Shown in pieces: positions 7,323 through 14,969 of a stretch of 16,527 bases of DNA. The stretch covers positions 1 through 16,527 of the forward strand of contig JAEYTY010000058.1 of NCBI GenBank assembly GCA_023433775.1, written 5' to 3'. Positions within the stretch are counted from its first letter, which is position 1. Each line of letters starts with the position of its first letter. Position numbers and translations under genes: made by a program. The notes beneath the pieces are model-generated. The model had not been told where the DNA came from and did no database searches. It saw only the letters and a list, made by a program, of their open reading frames with translations. Source of the DNA: Pseudomonadota bacterium (lineage in GTDB: Bacteria; Pseudomonadota; Alphaproteobacteria; Rhizobiales; Devosiaceae).

Positions 7323-7562
7323 AAAAGTGCTTTAACGACGCTAAATCCGGGCGACCATGAGAGCCTCCGCGACTTGGATGGACAATCCTGGTTAGCTGCC
7401 GCGAACAACGACGAGCAGACTACGCTTCCTGGCATTGGGGTCGCCCGAATCCGCAGCAGTATGCTCAAGAAATATTATCCGGATCCCGCAATTAATCGGG
7501 TTTTCAAGCTCGTCACTTCGCCTAATATGCCGCGGATCTGGTCGACGGTATTGGGTGACTGA
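7323..7562 (+). other. Uncertain small open frame before the sigma factor
   Basis: A frame is open from 7323 to a TGA at 7560-7562, ending 5 bases before the sigma-factor ATG. The only usable start is a TTG at 7374 with no visible ribosome-binding site, giving 62 residues. Parts of it look protein-like (ARIRSSMLKKYYPDPAINR), so it may be a leader peptide or the tail of a decayed gene. Otherwise this 274-bp intergenic stretch should hold the sigma-factor promoter, which I could not identify. Confidence 0.2.
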
Positions 7563-7567
7563 CACGG

Positions 7568-8116
7568 ATGGAGTTGGGAGAACAGGCGGCGGCCCGACAT
7601 GATGATGTGGAAGACTTGGTACTGCGTGCGCAAGGCGGCGACGAACAAGCGTTCAACAGGCTGATTACCGAACAGTATCGCTTCATTTTTCGGGTGGCAT
7701 TCCGCGTTCTCGGGCACAAGAGTGATGCAGAGGACGTCACCCAGACTGTGTGCATGCGCCTGGCGACAGCCCTTTCCACATTCAACCGGCGGGCCAGCTT
7801 TACCAGTTGGCTTTACCGCATCACCATCAATGCCGCCCGAGATCTGCAGCGGTCCCAGAAGCGCCGGCAGAATCTGGCCGACGGCGCCGCAGCTTTCGTG
7901 CCCAACCATGCGGAAGCCGAACAGGAAACGGGGCGGAAACTCAACGACATCTGGAACACCATACGGACCCTACCGGAGAAGCAGCGGGAAGCCGTGATCC
8001 TGGTTCATGGCGAAGGCCTGAGCCAGGAGGAAGCGGCGCGGGTCATGTCCTGCCAGAAGGTCACAGTTGCGTGGCACCTGCACAATGCGCGCAAGGCATT
8101 GAAGGAATTGCTATGA
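7568..8116 (+). CDS. ECF-type RNA polymerase sigma factor
   Basis: This 182-aa protein is the right size for an extracytoplasmic-function sigma factor, lacking regions 1 and 3. Region 2 spans about residues 12-100: DLVLRAQGGDEQAFNRL, the core-binding helix and DAEDVTQTV, then the -10 recognition part around FTSWLYRITINAARD. Region 4 spans about residues 125-180, with the helix-turn-helix GLSQEEAARVMSCQKVTVAWH and the final NARKALKEL. The recognition helix (CQKVTVAWHLHNAR) differs from the common GTVKSRLHRAR form. The start at 7568 gives the expected N-terminus, but its ribosome-binding site is weak. The stop overlaps the next gene as ATGA, a typical sigma/anti-sigma coupling. It is the only transcription factor seen in this gene cluster. 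Confidence 0.93.
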   Translation: MELGEQAAARHDDVEDLVLRAQGGDEQAFNRLITEQYRFIFRVAFRVLGHKSDAEDVTQTVCMRLATALSTFNRRASFTSWLYRITINAARDLQRSQKRRQNLADGAAAFVPNHAEAEQETGRKLNDIWNTIRTLPEKQREAVILVHGEGLSQEEAARVMSCQKVTVAWHLHNARKALKELL

Positions 8117-8811
8117 TCAATTCCATGCCGACCGACCCGCTGATGAACCTCCCTCCTGACCAAATACCTGAGCCCTCGCAGGCCCGGATGAATGAGACTG
8201 TCGCGGCGGCGCAACAGCTCTTCACAAGGCAACCTGTCAAACCAACAGGCGGGGTCGTGGCCCGCCGGCGTCAGTTCTTCGGCCGAACCTGGATGGAGGC
8301 TATCCTAGGCGCCGGTCTCGTCGCGGCTGCAGGCGTTGTCGCCTTCTCGCTCTCGCCAGCTTTCATGACCGCGGTACCCCCCGTGTCAGAGCCCTTGCCG
8401 GCAGAGGCTTTCCGCACGGATATGCGCCAGACCCCGGGCATGCGGCCTGCCGATCTCGACATGATTGCCCCACTTGAGCCGACTACCTTCGGTGACCTTC
8501 GACTGGGTGTCCGGAATGTCGATGACCGTTTCGGCGTCTATCTCGTCTACGGCGATGGGCTTGAGGAGCAGCTCCTGTTTGGACACAAGGGCGTCGATGA
8601 AGCCATCAGTGTCACCAACGCGGTGCTGACTGACTGGAACGACCAGCAGGTCTTGTCCGTACGGTCCGGCTTCGGGGAACTGCAGCGCTGGGACGCTTTC
8701 ATCAAGGAGAGAATCGGCTTCACGCTCTCACCAGCGCTCAGCCGCATCATATGGGACGCTACGGACCCGCAGGACGTGCAAAACCGCCTGGACGCCACGG
8801 GCGCCTCCTGA
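8113..8811 (+). CDS. Single-span membrane protein, probable anti-sigma factor
   Basis: This 232-aa protein has about 60 cytoplasmic residues, one transmembrane helix (about 61-80, MEAILGAGLVAAAGVVAFSL) preceded by a basic ARRRQFFGR, and about 150 extracytoplasmic residues. This is the usual anti-sigma topology. The ATG at 8113 overlaps the sigma stop codon, which would tie their amounts together. It has no cysteine at all, so it lacks the zinc-binding HxxxCxxC motif of the common anti-sigma domain. The periplasmic part (about 105-225, DLRLGVRNVDDRFGVYLVYGD onward) is unrecognised and could be the sensor. The role is inferred from coupling and topology, not from homology. Confidence 0.75.
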   Translation: MINSMPTDPLMNLPPDQIPEPSQARMNETVAAAQQLFTRQPVKPTGGVVARRRQFFGRTWMEAILGAGLVAAAGVVAFSLSPAFMTAVPPVSEPLPAEAFRTDMRQTPGMRPADLDMIAPLEPTTFGDLRLGVRNVDDRFGVYLVYGDGLEEQLLFGHKGVDEAISVTNAVLTDWNDQQVLSVRSGFGELQRWDAFIKERIGFTLSPALSRIIWDATDPQDVQNRLDATGAS

Positions 8812-8878
8812 CTGATCCTCCGGCCAAGAATGGTCGCCCTCGCGTCGTCTTACGGACGACAGACACGAGGTGCCCATC

Positions 8879-9217
8879 ATGACCAGCCGCAAATCGACGC
8901 TGCTCGCCGTCTTAGCGATTTTGACCACAATCGGTGGAGCAGCGGCAATCGTGAGCGCGCCCTCGATGCCGCTCAAGGTGGGCCGTACGGGGATCCATTG
9001 CTACGCCCAACCGTGTCCCTGGAACGGGATATGGCCCGCGAACCAGGCGCCTGAGCCGAACAATCTCCTCTGGAGTGGCCCCACCCCTCCGCCCATGACG
9101 GGCAAACCAGCAGATCTCGCCCGTGTCCGCAGCGACTACCTGGAGGGCTGTACCCTGGTTGAAGCAAGGTTCTCGGGAGGAGAACTCGCACTGGACAGGA
9201 TCATCGGTAGCTGCTGA
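8879..9217 (+). CDS. Small exported cysteine-containing protein
   Basis: This 112-aa protein has an N-terminal hydrophobic segment after basic residues (TSRKSTLLAVLAILTTIGGAAA), either a signal peptide or an anchor. The mature part has four cysteines: two in IHCYAQPCPWNGIW, one in EGCTLVEARF and the terminal residue in IIGSC. This pattern fits two disulfides in the periplasm. The middle is rich in proline and tryptophan (LLWSGPTPPPMTG). GAGG lies 8 bases before the ATG at 8879; an in-frame GTG at 8870 overlaps that site and is less likely. The gene follows the anti-sigma candidate by 67 bp on the same strand. Family not recognised. Confidence 0.75.
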   Translation: MTSRKSTLLAVLAILTTIGGAAAIVSAPSMPLKVGRTGIHCYAQPCPWNGIWPANQAPEPNNLLWSGPTPPPMTGKPADLARVRSDYLEGCTLVEARFSGGELALDRIIGSC

Positions 9218-9284
9218 TCAGGGCATAGAACACTGGCCCAATGCCGGTGGGCGGCAGCAGCTGAGGGAGTGAGCGAGGTATTTG

Positions 9285-9743
9285 ATGCGCAAGACAATGG
9301 TGACAATTGGGCTCGTCGTGGTGGCAGGGCTCGGGGGAGCCGGCCTCTACATGAACACCCGCGAAGACCCGGTGGCAACAGGAGAACTTAGCGAGGCCCT
9401 GCTGATGGCACCATCCGATGCGTCGGAGTTGACCGCAGTATTCTCGCGGTACCTGCCTGCCGATATGCCCCTGGCCGACCGGGAGGCCCTTCTCGATCAG
9501 AATGGGTTTCGGTGCAGCGTTGAAGAAGCCACTGTCGAAGGAAGCCGCTACCTCCGCTGCCTGCGTCCAATCCAAAGCACCGGCTATTGCCGGGGCATCT
9601 ACTACTATGCCTATGCAACGAGTAATGGCCGGATCATCGAAACGCTGGGCTCACCGTATGACGCCAGCGGGGAACGAAACCTCCTCGGCCAATGCGGCAG
9701 CCCGCGGCAAGAGTACCTGGCCGGTCGCAGGTCGGGTGAATGA
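9285..9743 (+). CDS. Small exported protein with N-terminal anchor
   Basis: This 152-aa protein starts with MRKTMVTIGLVVVAGLGGAGLYM, a signal anchor or signal peptide. The rest is a compact domain with four cysteines (FRCSVEE, YLRCLRP, GYCRGIYYY, GQCGSPR) and several aromatic residues, suggesting a disulfide-stabilised periplasmic fold. The ATG at 9285 is preceded by AGCGAGG; an in-frame TTG sits directly before it. It lies 67 bp after another small cysteine-containing exported protein and ends the plus-strand run that begins with the sigma factor, so co-transcription is possible. No family is recognised. Confidence 0.75.
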   Translation: MRKTMVTIGLVVVAGLGGAGLYMNTREDPVATGELSEALLMAPSDASELTAVFSRYLPADMPLADREALLDQNGFRCSVEEATVEGSRYLRCLRPIQSTGYCRGIYYYAYATSNGRIIETLGSPYDASGERNLLGQCGSPRQEYLAGRRSGE

Positions 9744-9827
9744 ACTGCGCGGTCAAACCGGCTCGCTGCTCCACCGCACTACACGCATGGTTCCCGGTTC
9801 TTGAGACAATTGGAAGGCGAGCCAAGC

Positions 9828-10424
9828 CTACCACAGCTGACTCTTGAACAGGATTTCCGGGTCGTCCTGTCCGTTACTATTGGCGTCCACCGCAAACTGC
9901 ATCAACTGAAACCGCCCGTCCCTGAAACCCCAGAGTGAAGCGCTGTAGCGCTGATCGTCTCCCGGCCACACGACCTTTGATGACATAACTCGTCGGTCTT
10001 CGTCATAGTCGGGTTGGCTCACCTGCCGGGTTTCGAGCCAGTCGATCCGCACCTGATCACGTGCGGGACCAAAGTCAGTGTCGATTTCCGCCATGTTCGC
10101 GACAAAGGGCGTCAACAGCCGAATTTCCGACACGATCCCCTCATCATCGGCGAGCAGGTAAACCGAAGTCTTGGCCGTACAGGGCAGTTGCAGCAAGAGA
10201 GCCTCTCTGGCAGCGGTATCCTCGCCAATCGGCAGGTCGTGAACCGCTAGCGGCGCAAAGGAGGCGCCCGGGACATCGCAGCCGGTGGGCAGGTTATTGA
10301 CATGCTGCTGCACGGCTTTGTCGATGGCCACTGTCTGCCAAGTGCGATCCTGGGCAACAGCCCCGCCGAACAGGAATGGCAATACGAGCAGCGCCGGACC
10401 GGCATGGTGGTGGCGTGGCCTCAA
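9828..10424 (-). CDS. Secreted protein, possibly DUF1176-like, with TTG start
   Basis: This 198-aa protein has a signal peptide (PALLVLPFLFGGAVAQ, cut near AVA-QD). Pieces such as LLLQLPCTAKTSVYLLADD, a QPDYDEDRRVMSS block and LWGFRDGRFQLMQF recall the layout of DUF1176 proteins, but the match is weak. The best start is a TTG at 10422-10424: an AGGAGA site lies just upstream, no in-frame ATG precedes the signal peptide, and the codon overlaps the TGA of the upstream paralogue gene. It is therefore the second gene of a coupled minus-strand pair. Its end converges on the plus-strand gene ending at 9743. Confidence 0.75.
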   Translation of the reverse strand: MRPRHHHAGPALLVLPFLFGGAVAQDRTWQTVAIDKAVQQHVNNLPTGCDVPGASFAPLAVHDLPIGEDTAAREALLLQLPCTAKTSVYLLADDEGIVSEIRLLTPFVANMAEIDTDFGPARDQVRIDWLETRQVSQPDYDEDRRVMSSKVVWPGDDQRYSASLWGFRDGRFQLMQFAVDANSNGQDDPEILFKSQLW

Positions 10425-11551
10425 TGCGTGTCTCCTGCTTGTGTCGAACCAATCTGCAAAGCTGCCAAGGCGCCGCGTATGTGGGCGTTGAGCACGGCAT
10501 CAAAGATGGCATTGGCTGATGGTGCGGCCTCTTCGGCGGTCACTGTCAGGGTTGCCGCACAGAGTGTGTCCACGCCTTTCACGAGCCCGCTTTCAAGCCT
10601 ACCCTGTGCTGGCTCGGGCATGCTCGATGACCACCGGTCGGACAGCAAGTGGACGGCCTCGCCTGCGCTCTCACAGTCTGCATAGGCAAGGGAAATGGCC
10701 ACGGCGGACGGATCGGCCGCAATATCGGCGATAATGCCTAGAGCATAGGGTGGTAACCCATCGCCTCCGGCCTCGAACTGGGCCAACAGGTTGTCCCAGA
10801 CAGCGTCCAAATCCTGGGATGGGGTCATCAGTGCAGCAGGATCGAAGCCATCCATGCCGATGATGGGCGAAACCAGCATGGCTTGGACTACGGGTTCGCT
10901 TCCCGCGGTCTCGGCTAGTCCAGCCAACGCGGTCGCCACGATCGGGTGGTCGGCCGCCCCAACCAGACCGGCTTGCGCCGCAATGGCCTCGGGAGCCGAG
11001 CCCTGGATGATCACAGATTCATCTCGAGCCACGAAACTGGCGGCACCGATCATGCTGCGCCACGGAGTGGCGGGATCTCGTTTCGCCGGGTCCATCGCCA
11101 TGGGTTCGCCATTGCCGAGGATGTCGCCGTCAACCGGCACAAAGCCCCGTTCGCCGAGAGCGATGATAAGCGTTTCGGCGGCAGCCTCGTTTCCCAGGCC
11201 CCAGATTGTCACGGTTCGGGGCGCTTGTCCGAAGCCGAGGAAATAGTCCACCTCCCCCAACGCGATTCCTGCCTTCTCGCTCCAGGCCTGAGGGCCGGCG
11301 ATTCCGAGCGCCTCAAGCGCGCGAATTGAGCCCGCCAGGCGAGCCCGGTCTAGCGACCGAGGTGTCAGGTCCACACCGCTCAGACGACGCAGCACCCTCA
11401 TGTCCACGAACTGCGCCAGCTCGGCGTACGGACTGGTCAGGACAGCTTGTGGCATCTGGCCGAGGGCCATTCGCAGCGCGGCCGTATCGGCGGCACCGAC
11501 GGGAATGGCAGCGGCCAAAACCAGTGCAACTGAAATGGTCAGTGAACGCAT
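10421..11551 (-). CDS. Secreted protein, paralogue of the gene at 5716-6813
   Basis: This 376-aa protein has a signal peptide (SLTISVALVLAAAIPVGA, cut near VGA-AD). It shares ordered blocks with the plus-strand protein at 5716-6813 (IWGL, PWR, VIIQ, VQAML, GIIAD, SLAYADC, DRW, LCAATL-VT, FDA, LQIG), so they are clearly one family, and the two cysteines are conserved. The function is unknown; the even conservation suggests a folded periplasmic domain rather than a repeat. The ATG at 11549-11551 has a strong GAGGAGG site; an in-frame TTG at 11566 lies within that leader and is less likely. It is followed by a TTG-start secreted gene overlapping its stop. Confidence 0.85.
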   Translation of the reverse strand: MRSLTISVALVLAAAIPVGAADTAALRMALGQMPQAVLTSPYAELAQFVDMRVLRRLSGVDLTPRSLDRARLAGSIRALEALGIAGPQAWSEKAGIALGEVDYFLGFGQAPRTVTIWGLGNEAAAETLIIALGERGFVPVDGDILGNGEPMAMDPAKRDPATPWRSMIGAASFVARDESVIIQGSAPEAIAAQAGLVGAADHPIVATALAGLAETAGSEPVVQAMLVSPIIGMDGFDPAALMTPSQDLDAVWDNLLAQFEAGGDGLPPYALGIIADIAADPSAVAISLAYADCESAGEAVHLLSDRWSSSMPEPAQGRLESGLVKGVDTLCAATLTVTAEEAAPSANAIFDAVLNAHIRGALAALQIGSTQAGDTH

Positions 11552-11632
11552 AGAGCGCCTCCTCAAACCTGAGCCCTAGTACGACGTGCCGCAGATCGCC
11601 AACTTTGGTCCGCTAACCCGGATTTTTCGCGG

Positions 11633-11971
11633 TCAATCCAAGCGCGCCTTCGTCTCCTGAGCTCCCCGAAGCAAGAGGTAGCCGATGGGGGCGAACAGCG
11701 GTGCAGCGACCCAAGCCACGACATAGATGGCCACCAGTGCGAGCCATGCCATCAGCCCGGTGATCTGGATGGGGGCGCCGAAAGCGATGCCGCCGATCAG
11801 CAGATCGGCCGGACGCTTGGCTAGTGGAAACACGAGCGTGCAAACCGACAAGTAGAACAGCACAGGCGCACGAATTCCCCAGTGCCAATCCGAGCTCAGC
11901 CATATCGCGAGGCCCAGCATAGCGGCACCCATAAGATAGGACGCCACCGAACCGAAGGACACCCGTTTCAT
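11633..11971 (-). CDS. Small multi-span membrane protein
   Basis: This 112-aa protein is very hydrophobic, with about four membrane segments: around residues 8-25 (VASYLMGAAMLGLAIWL), 33-50 (PVLFYLSVCTLVFPLA), 55-70 and 75-103 (LMAWLALVAIYVVAWVAAPLF). The C-terminus is charged (RGAQETKARLD). The ATG at 11969-11971 has a GGGAGG site upstream, so I reject the longer in-frame start at 12019. It lies 37 bp after another small membrane protein on the same strand and is probably in its operon. No family is recognised. Confidence 0.75.
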   Translation of the reverse strand: MKRVSFGSVASYLMGAAMLGLAIWLSSDWHWGIRAPVLFYLSVCTLVFPLAKRPADLLIGGIAFGAPIQITGLMAWLALVAIYVVAWVAAPLFAPIGYLLLRGAQETKARLD

Positions 11972-12008
11972 AGCCGTGCCTCCCTTTGCCAATGACACAT
12001 ATCCACTT

Positions 12009-12368
12009 TCACAGCACAAAGGCGGCGTAGAGGCTCAGGATCACCGCCGCTGCGGCGGTGATAACCAGTAGGTAGCTCAGAAGCCAGGCATGCCAACGGC
12101 GGGCCGTAGCCCGGGTCGGTTCCGCGAGGCGTTCCACGATGGCCTTGTAATGGTTGGACAAGGGCCCGGCGGTTACGCCAAGGTTCATGTGCTCGCGTGT
12201 CGACGGGTCGGCGAACTGTTCGTCAGCGACACCGCGCCAATACATGTGGGAGCCGATCGCAAGGAGCGCGTAAATCGAATATAGGCCCAGGAATATTGTC
12301 ATCCAAGTCGCAGCTGACGGCAGGTGCACGCCCAGCACGACCGGTGTGATGTCTCCAGGTGCGCTCAT
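12009..12368 (-). CDS. Small two-span membrane protein
   Basis: This 119-aa protein has two hydrophobic helices, near residues 18-38 (ATWMTIFLGLYSIYALLAIG) and at the C-terminus (about 96-118, LLSYLLVITAAAAVILSLYAA). A polar loop of about 55 residues between them contains ADEQFADPSTREHMN. The ATG at 12366-12368 has a GGAG site upstream; an in-frame TTG at 12494 would add 42 residues of poor quality. The gene leads a minus-strand pair of membrane proteins and is divergent from the secreted gene at 12576, with a shared 207-bp promoter region. Function unknown. Confidence 0.75.
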   Translation of the reverse strand: MSAPGDITPVVLGVHLPSAATWMTIFLGLYSIYALLAIGSHMYWRGVADEQFADPSTREHMNLGVTAGPLSNHYKAIVERLAEPTRATARRWHAWLLSYLLVITAAAAVILSLYAAFVL

Positions 12369-12575
12369 CCCAATCTCCAGCCTGCTTTGGTAAGACGGTT
12401 CCCGTGGCGTGTTCTTGGTCAATGGTCCCGTATTGGGTCCAAAAAGGTTGTCCCGAGCATGACGAGGCAAGCCTTGGGAGATCTCGATACTCAAAAAATG
12501 CCGCTAGCGCCCCCCAATAGGAGCACAGGGACCTACGTCTTACCTACGACCAAAACTATCATGGAGCGTGCGACA

Positions 12576-13172
12576 ATGATGAAACCAACGATCATTGCCG
12601 CGGCAACGCTGCTGCTGTCGGTATTCGCCGCCTCGGCATCCGAGAGCATTGCCGATCAGATTGACCGGATCGCCTCCCTTGTCGTCGCAGGCGAACCAGA
12701 GCAGCTCGGGGGCCCCGACACCGCATCCGAGATCGTCAGAGGCCTGTCGGGGCGCTGGTTTACCCTCAACAATACGGTTCGCAACTGGGAGCGGGAGGGC
12801 AGTTCCGCCAGACAATATCTGAAGCAGGGCATTGAGCGGCTATGCGCCGATGACTGGGAGAACATCGTCACCTTCTCCGCGACTGGCCCCGACAGTTTCC
12901 GCATCGAGCAGCAATCGCCGGCCGGCAAGGATCAGGGGACCTTCGACATGGTGGCCGTGGGCGGCGGCCGAGAGTTCAGCACCGAAATAGATGAGGACTA
13001 CATCCTCTCCATCTATGGGCTGGAAGATGCTCCGGCATCTCGGCAGCGGGAGCTGTTGGAGGAAATGAAGGTCATCCTTGAGGGGGGCGAGGAGATTTGG
13101 CTACCCGTACCGGATGTCATGGTGGCCAGGAGCGCGGTAGAAATCGAGGTCTGGGGACGTTGCCCCCAATAG
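12576..13172 (+). CDS. Secreted protein of unknown function
   Basis: This 198-aa protein has a signal peptide (MMKPTIIAAATLLLSVFAASAS, cut near ASA-SE). The mature part is acidic, with an aromatic RGLSGRWFTLNNTVRNWE block near residue 50. Two cysteines (RLCADDW and the C-terminal GRCPQ) could pair. GGAG lies 9 bases before the ATG at 12576; an ATG at 12561 and the long upstream in-frame extension are less likely. Its stop is 24 bp from the stop of the convergent gene at 13197. No family is recognised. Confidence 0.75.
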   Translation: MMKPTIIAAATLLLSVFAASASESIADQIDRIASLVVAGEPEQLGGPDTASEIVRGLSGRWFTLNNTVRNWEREGSSARQYLKQGIERLCADDWENIVTFSATGPDSFRIEQQSPAGKDQGTFDMVAVGGGREFSTEIDEDYILSIYGLEDAPASRQRELLEEMKVILEGGEEIWLPVPDVMVARSAVEIEVWGRCPQ

Positions 13173-13181
13173 CGGCGACCC

Positions 13182-13195
13182 CAACGGCGCCGTTG
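13182..13195. repeat. 14-bp perfect palindrome between convergent genes
   Basis: CAACGGCGCCGTTG is fully self-complementary and lies in the 24-bp gap between two convergent stop codons. As RNA it could form a short GC-rich hairpin on either strand, but no T-tract follows, so a bidirectional terminator is only a possibility. Confidence 0.3.
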
Positions 13196-13196
13196 C

Positions 13197-14039
13197 CTAA
13201 TCCGGAACGGCGCACGAGATGCTGTAGTGGACGACCTCCGGGGTGGCGGATGGCTCGCCTTCGCCCACCGTGACGACCGACAATTCGGCGAACTGGCCGG
13301 CATACCCAAAGCTGCAATAGCCAAATCCGGTTCCCGAGCAGGACTGCACCTCGTAAATGCCCGCCGCTTTCAGCTGTTCACTCCGCAGGTCCACCGGCTC
13401 GCCCTGCGCGATGCCCAGAACCGGCCCCCACCCGGCGGATGCCAATGCCTCGCGTGCTTCGGCAATCGGAATTCCGTAGATGTTGGGCACCGTCGCCTTG
13501 CCATCGCAAAACCGCTCGACCGGGGCTAGGTTGCCAAGGGAAACCGCGCCGCTGGTGCCAATGCGCATGTCGACAAGCGGCTGGGGAAGATAGTCGCCAC
13601 TCCAGATCCGGATGGCGGAATTCTCAAAGGCCTGGACGATGCCAATGCGTGAGCTTTTGCCCTTCTTGCCATAGACCAGCCAGCGTAACTGCTCCTCGTC
13701 GAAGACACCCACATTGCCGTCTGTCATCTGGCAGGACCCGCTGGTGCCCGGCTCAAAGCCACCGACGAAGCTCACCACGTCCATGCCATTCAGGGAGACC
13801 TCTCCGGTCACAGCCCAGCCAAGGGCACTGGCCAGCCTCCCACCTGCCGTTTGGGGCTCGATCGTCAGATAGTCGCAGGACCCCGGCTCGACGAGCTGCG
13901 GCGGCGCAGGCAGTCGCGTCAGCGCGGTCGTGACAAGCCCGCCCGTCGTCGAAGATGCGGAGGCGGGTACGGCTCCGCTCATACTGGCTGCGTTCCACAG
14001 CAGCAATGCTGCTGCCACTCTGCCGAGATGCTGTCTCAT
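13197..14039 (-). CDS. Secreted protein with a PASTA-like motif
   Basis: This 280-aa protein has a signal peptide (LGRVAAALLLWNAASMSGAVPASA). At about residues 184-212 the sequence VPNIYGIPIAEAREALASAGW closely follows the PASTA pattern (VPn-xxGxxxxeAxxxLxxaG). PASTA domains bind peptidoglycan fragments or muropeptides in other proteins, so a cell-wall link is possible. Only one copy is seen and no kinase or transpeptidase is attached. The N-terminal two-thirds (GSCDYLTIEPQTAGGRLASA and onward) is unrecognised. Six mature cysteines are spread along the protein (GSCDY, GSCQM, ERFCDG, QSCSG, GYCSFG, ISCAV). GGAGA precedes the ATG at 14037-14039, favoured over an in-frame start at 14087. Confidence 0.78.
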   Translation of the reverse strand: MRQHLGRVAAALLLWNAASMSGAVPASASSTTGGLVTTALTRLPAPPQLVEPGSCDYLTIEPQTAGGRLASALGWAVTGEVSLNGMDVVSFVGGFEPGTSGSCQMTDGNVGVFDEEQLRWLVYGKKGKSSRIGIVQAFENSAIRIWSGDYLPQPLVDMRIGTSGAVSLGNLAPVERFCDGKATVPNIYGIPIAEAREALASAGWGPVLGIAQGEPVDLRSEQLKAAGIYEVQSCSGTGFGYCSFGYAGQFAELSVVTVGEGEPSATPEVVHYSISCAVPD

Positions 14040-14315
14040 CGTTCTTCTCCGATGTGATGTGATGCGGCCGGAGCTGGCCAATATCATGCTCGATAAGCAA
14101 CCAGAAAGAATACGCGTCCTCGCAAGAGGGCCCGACTACCGGTGCAAAACGGCCATGGACTGGTCTCCTTGGAGCCCTCAGACATGAGACGCCACTAAAG
14201 GCCAGAATATTGGTCTGCCAAGGCGAAATGGAGAGGAGCAACCAAGCGTAGCGCCTTCCTCATCGTCCTATAGATCAGCAAGCCATCCCCATGCTTGCCG
14301 ACAGAGATAGGATAA

Positions 14316-14888
14316 ATGACAGGCACATTTCACCTTGGGCGTATCAGAGCCGGGCTGCCGGGCCACTGCATTGCGATTTGCCTACCGGTCATCGCAATGG
14401 CCGGCCAGGCGGAAATTGTTCAGCGAGATAGCCCGCAGGCCGCGATCGCGTTTGCCGAGCATTTGGAGGCGATGATCGCCACCCTCCCGGTCGAGCGCGA
14501 GCACTTCGAAATGAGGATCAATCGATGCGAGGGCGCACAGGGAGAAATGCGCGACGATATCTACGCCGTCTGGATCGGCATGCGGCTCGTCGCCGAACAG
14601 GATAACGCGGATCGCGTGCTTGTCTCAGTGCTCGACGACTGGCGGGAGCGGGGCTGGGCGATCACTCGAAATCGCCTGATGGACAATGGTGGCGTCAACA
14701 TTGCATCCGTCGACCCCGTGACAGGAAATAGCCACAGCCTTGATTCCGGCTTTGCCCCTTATCCTGGACGCTACATCGTGGGCTACTTCAGCACCGCGTG
14801 CCTCCAGGAGCCATCCGGCACCGCCGCGTTCGGCCCCATCGGGCTCAACGAACCTCGTCCAGAATCGAGCGCCACGTCTTCGCCATGA
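14316..14888 (+). CDS. Secreted protein of unknown function
   Basis: This 190-aa protein has an N-terminal hydrophobic segment (LPGHCIAICLPVIAMAGQA) that fits a signal peptide, with a cut near AGQA. The mature domain runs from QRDSPQAAIAFAEHLEAM to the terminal PRPESSATSSP tail, which looks unstructured. Two mature cysteines (INRCEG and TACLQE) may pair. The start at 14316 has a short AGGA about 5 bases upstream. It lies 276 bp from the divergent PASTA-like gene. A long antisense open frame overlaps it but lacks protein-like features. No family is recognised. Confidence 0.7.
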   Translation: MTGTFHLGRIRAGLPGHCIAICLPVIAMAGQAEIVQRDSPQAAIAFAEHLEAMIATLPVEREHFEMRINRCEGAQGEMRDDIYAVWIGMRLVAEQDNADRVLVSVLDDWRERGWAITRNRLMDNGGVNIASVDPVTGNSHSLDSGFAPYPGRYIVGYFSTACLQEPSGTAAFGPIGLNEPRPESSATSSP

Positions 14889-14969
14889 CGGCGACGCACG
14901 CGGATGCGCACAATCCGCGGACGGGGTTATCGGGACTGTGATGAGCGATAGACACTTGAGGAGAGAGCG

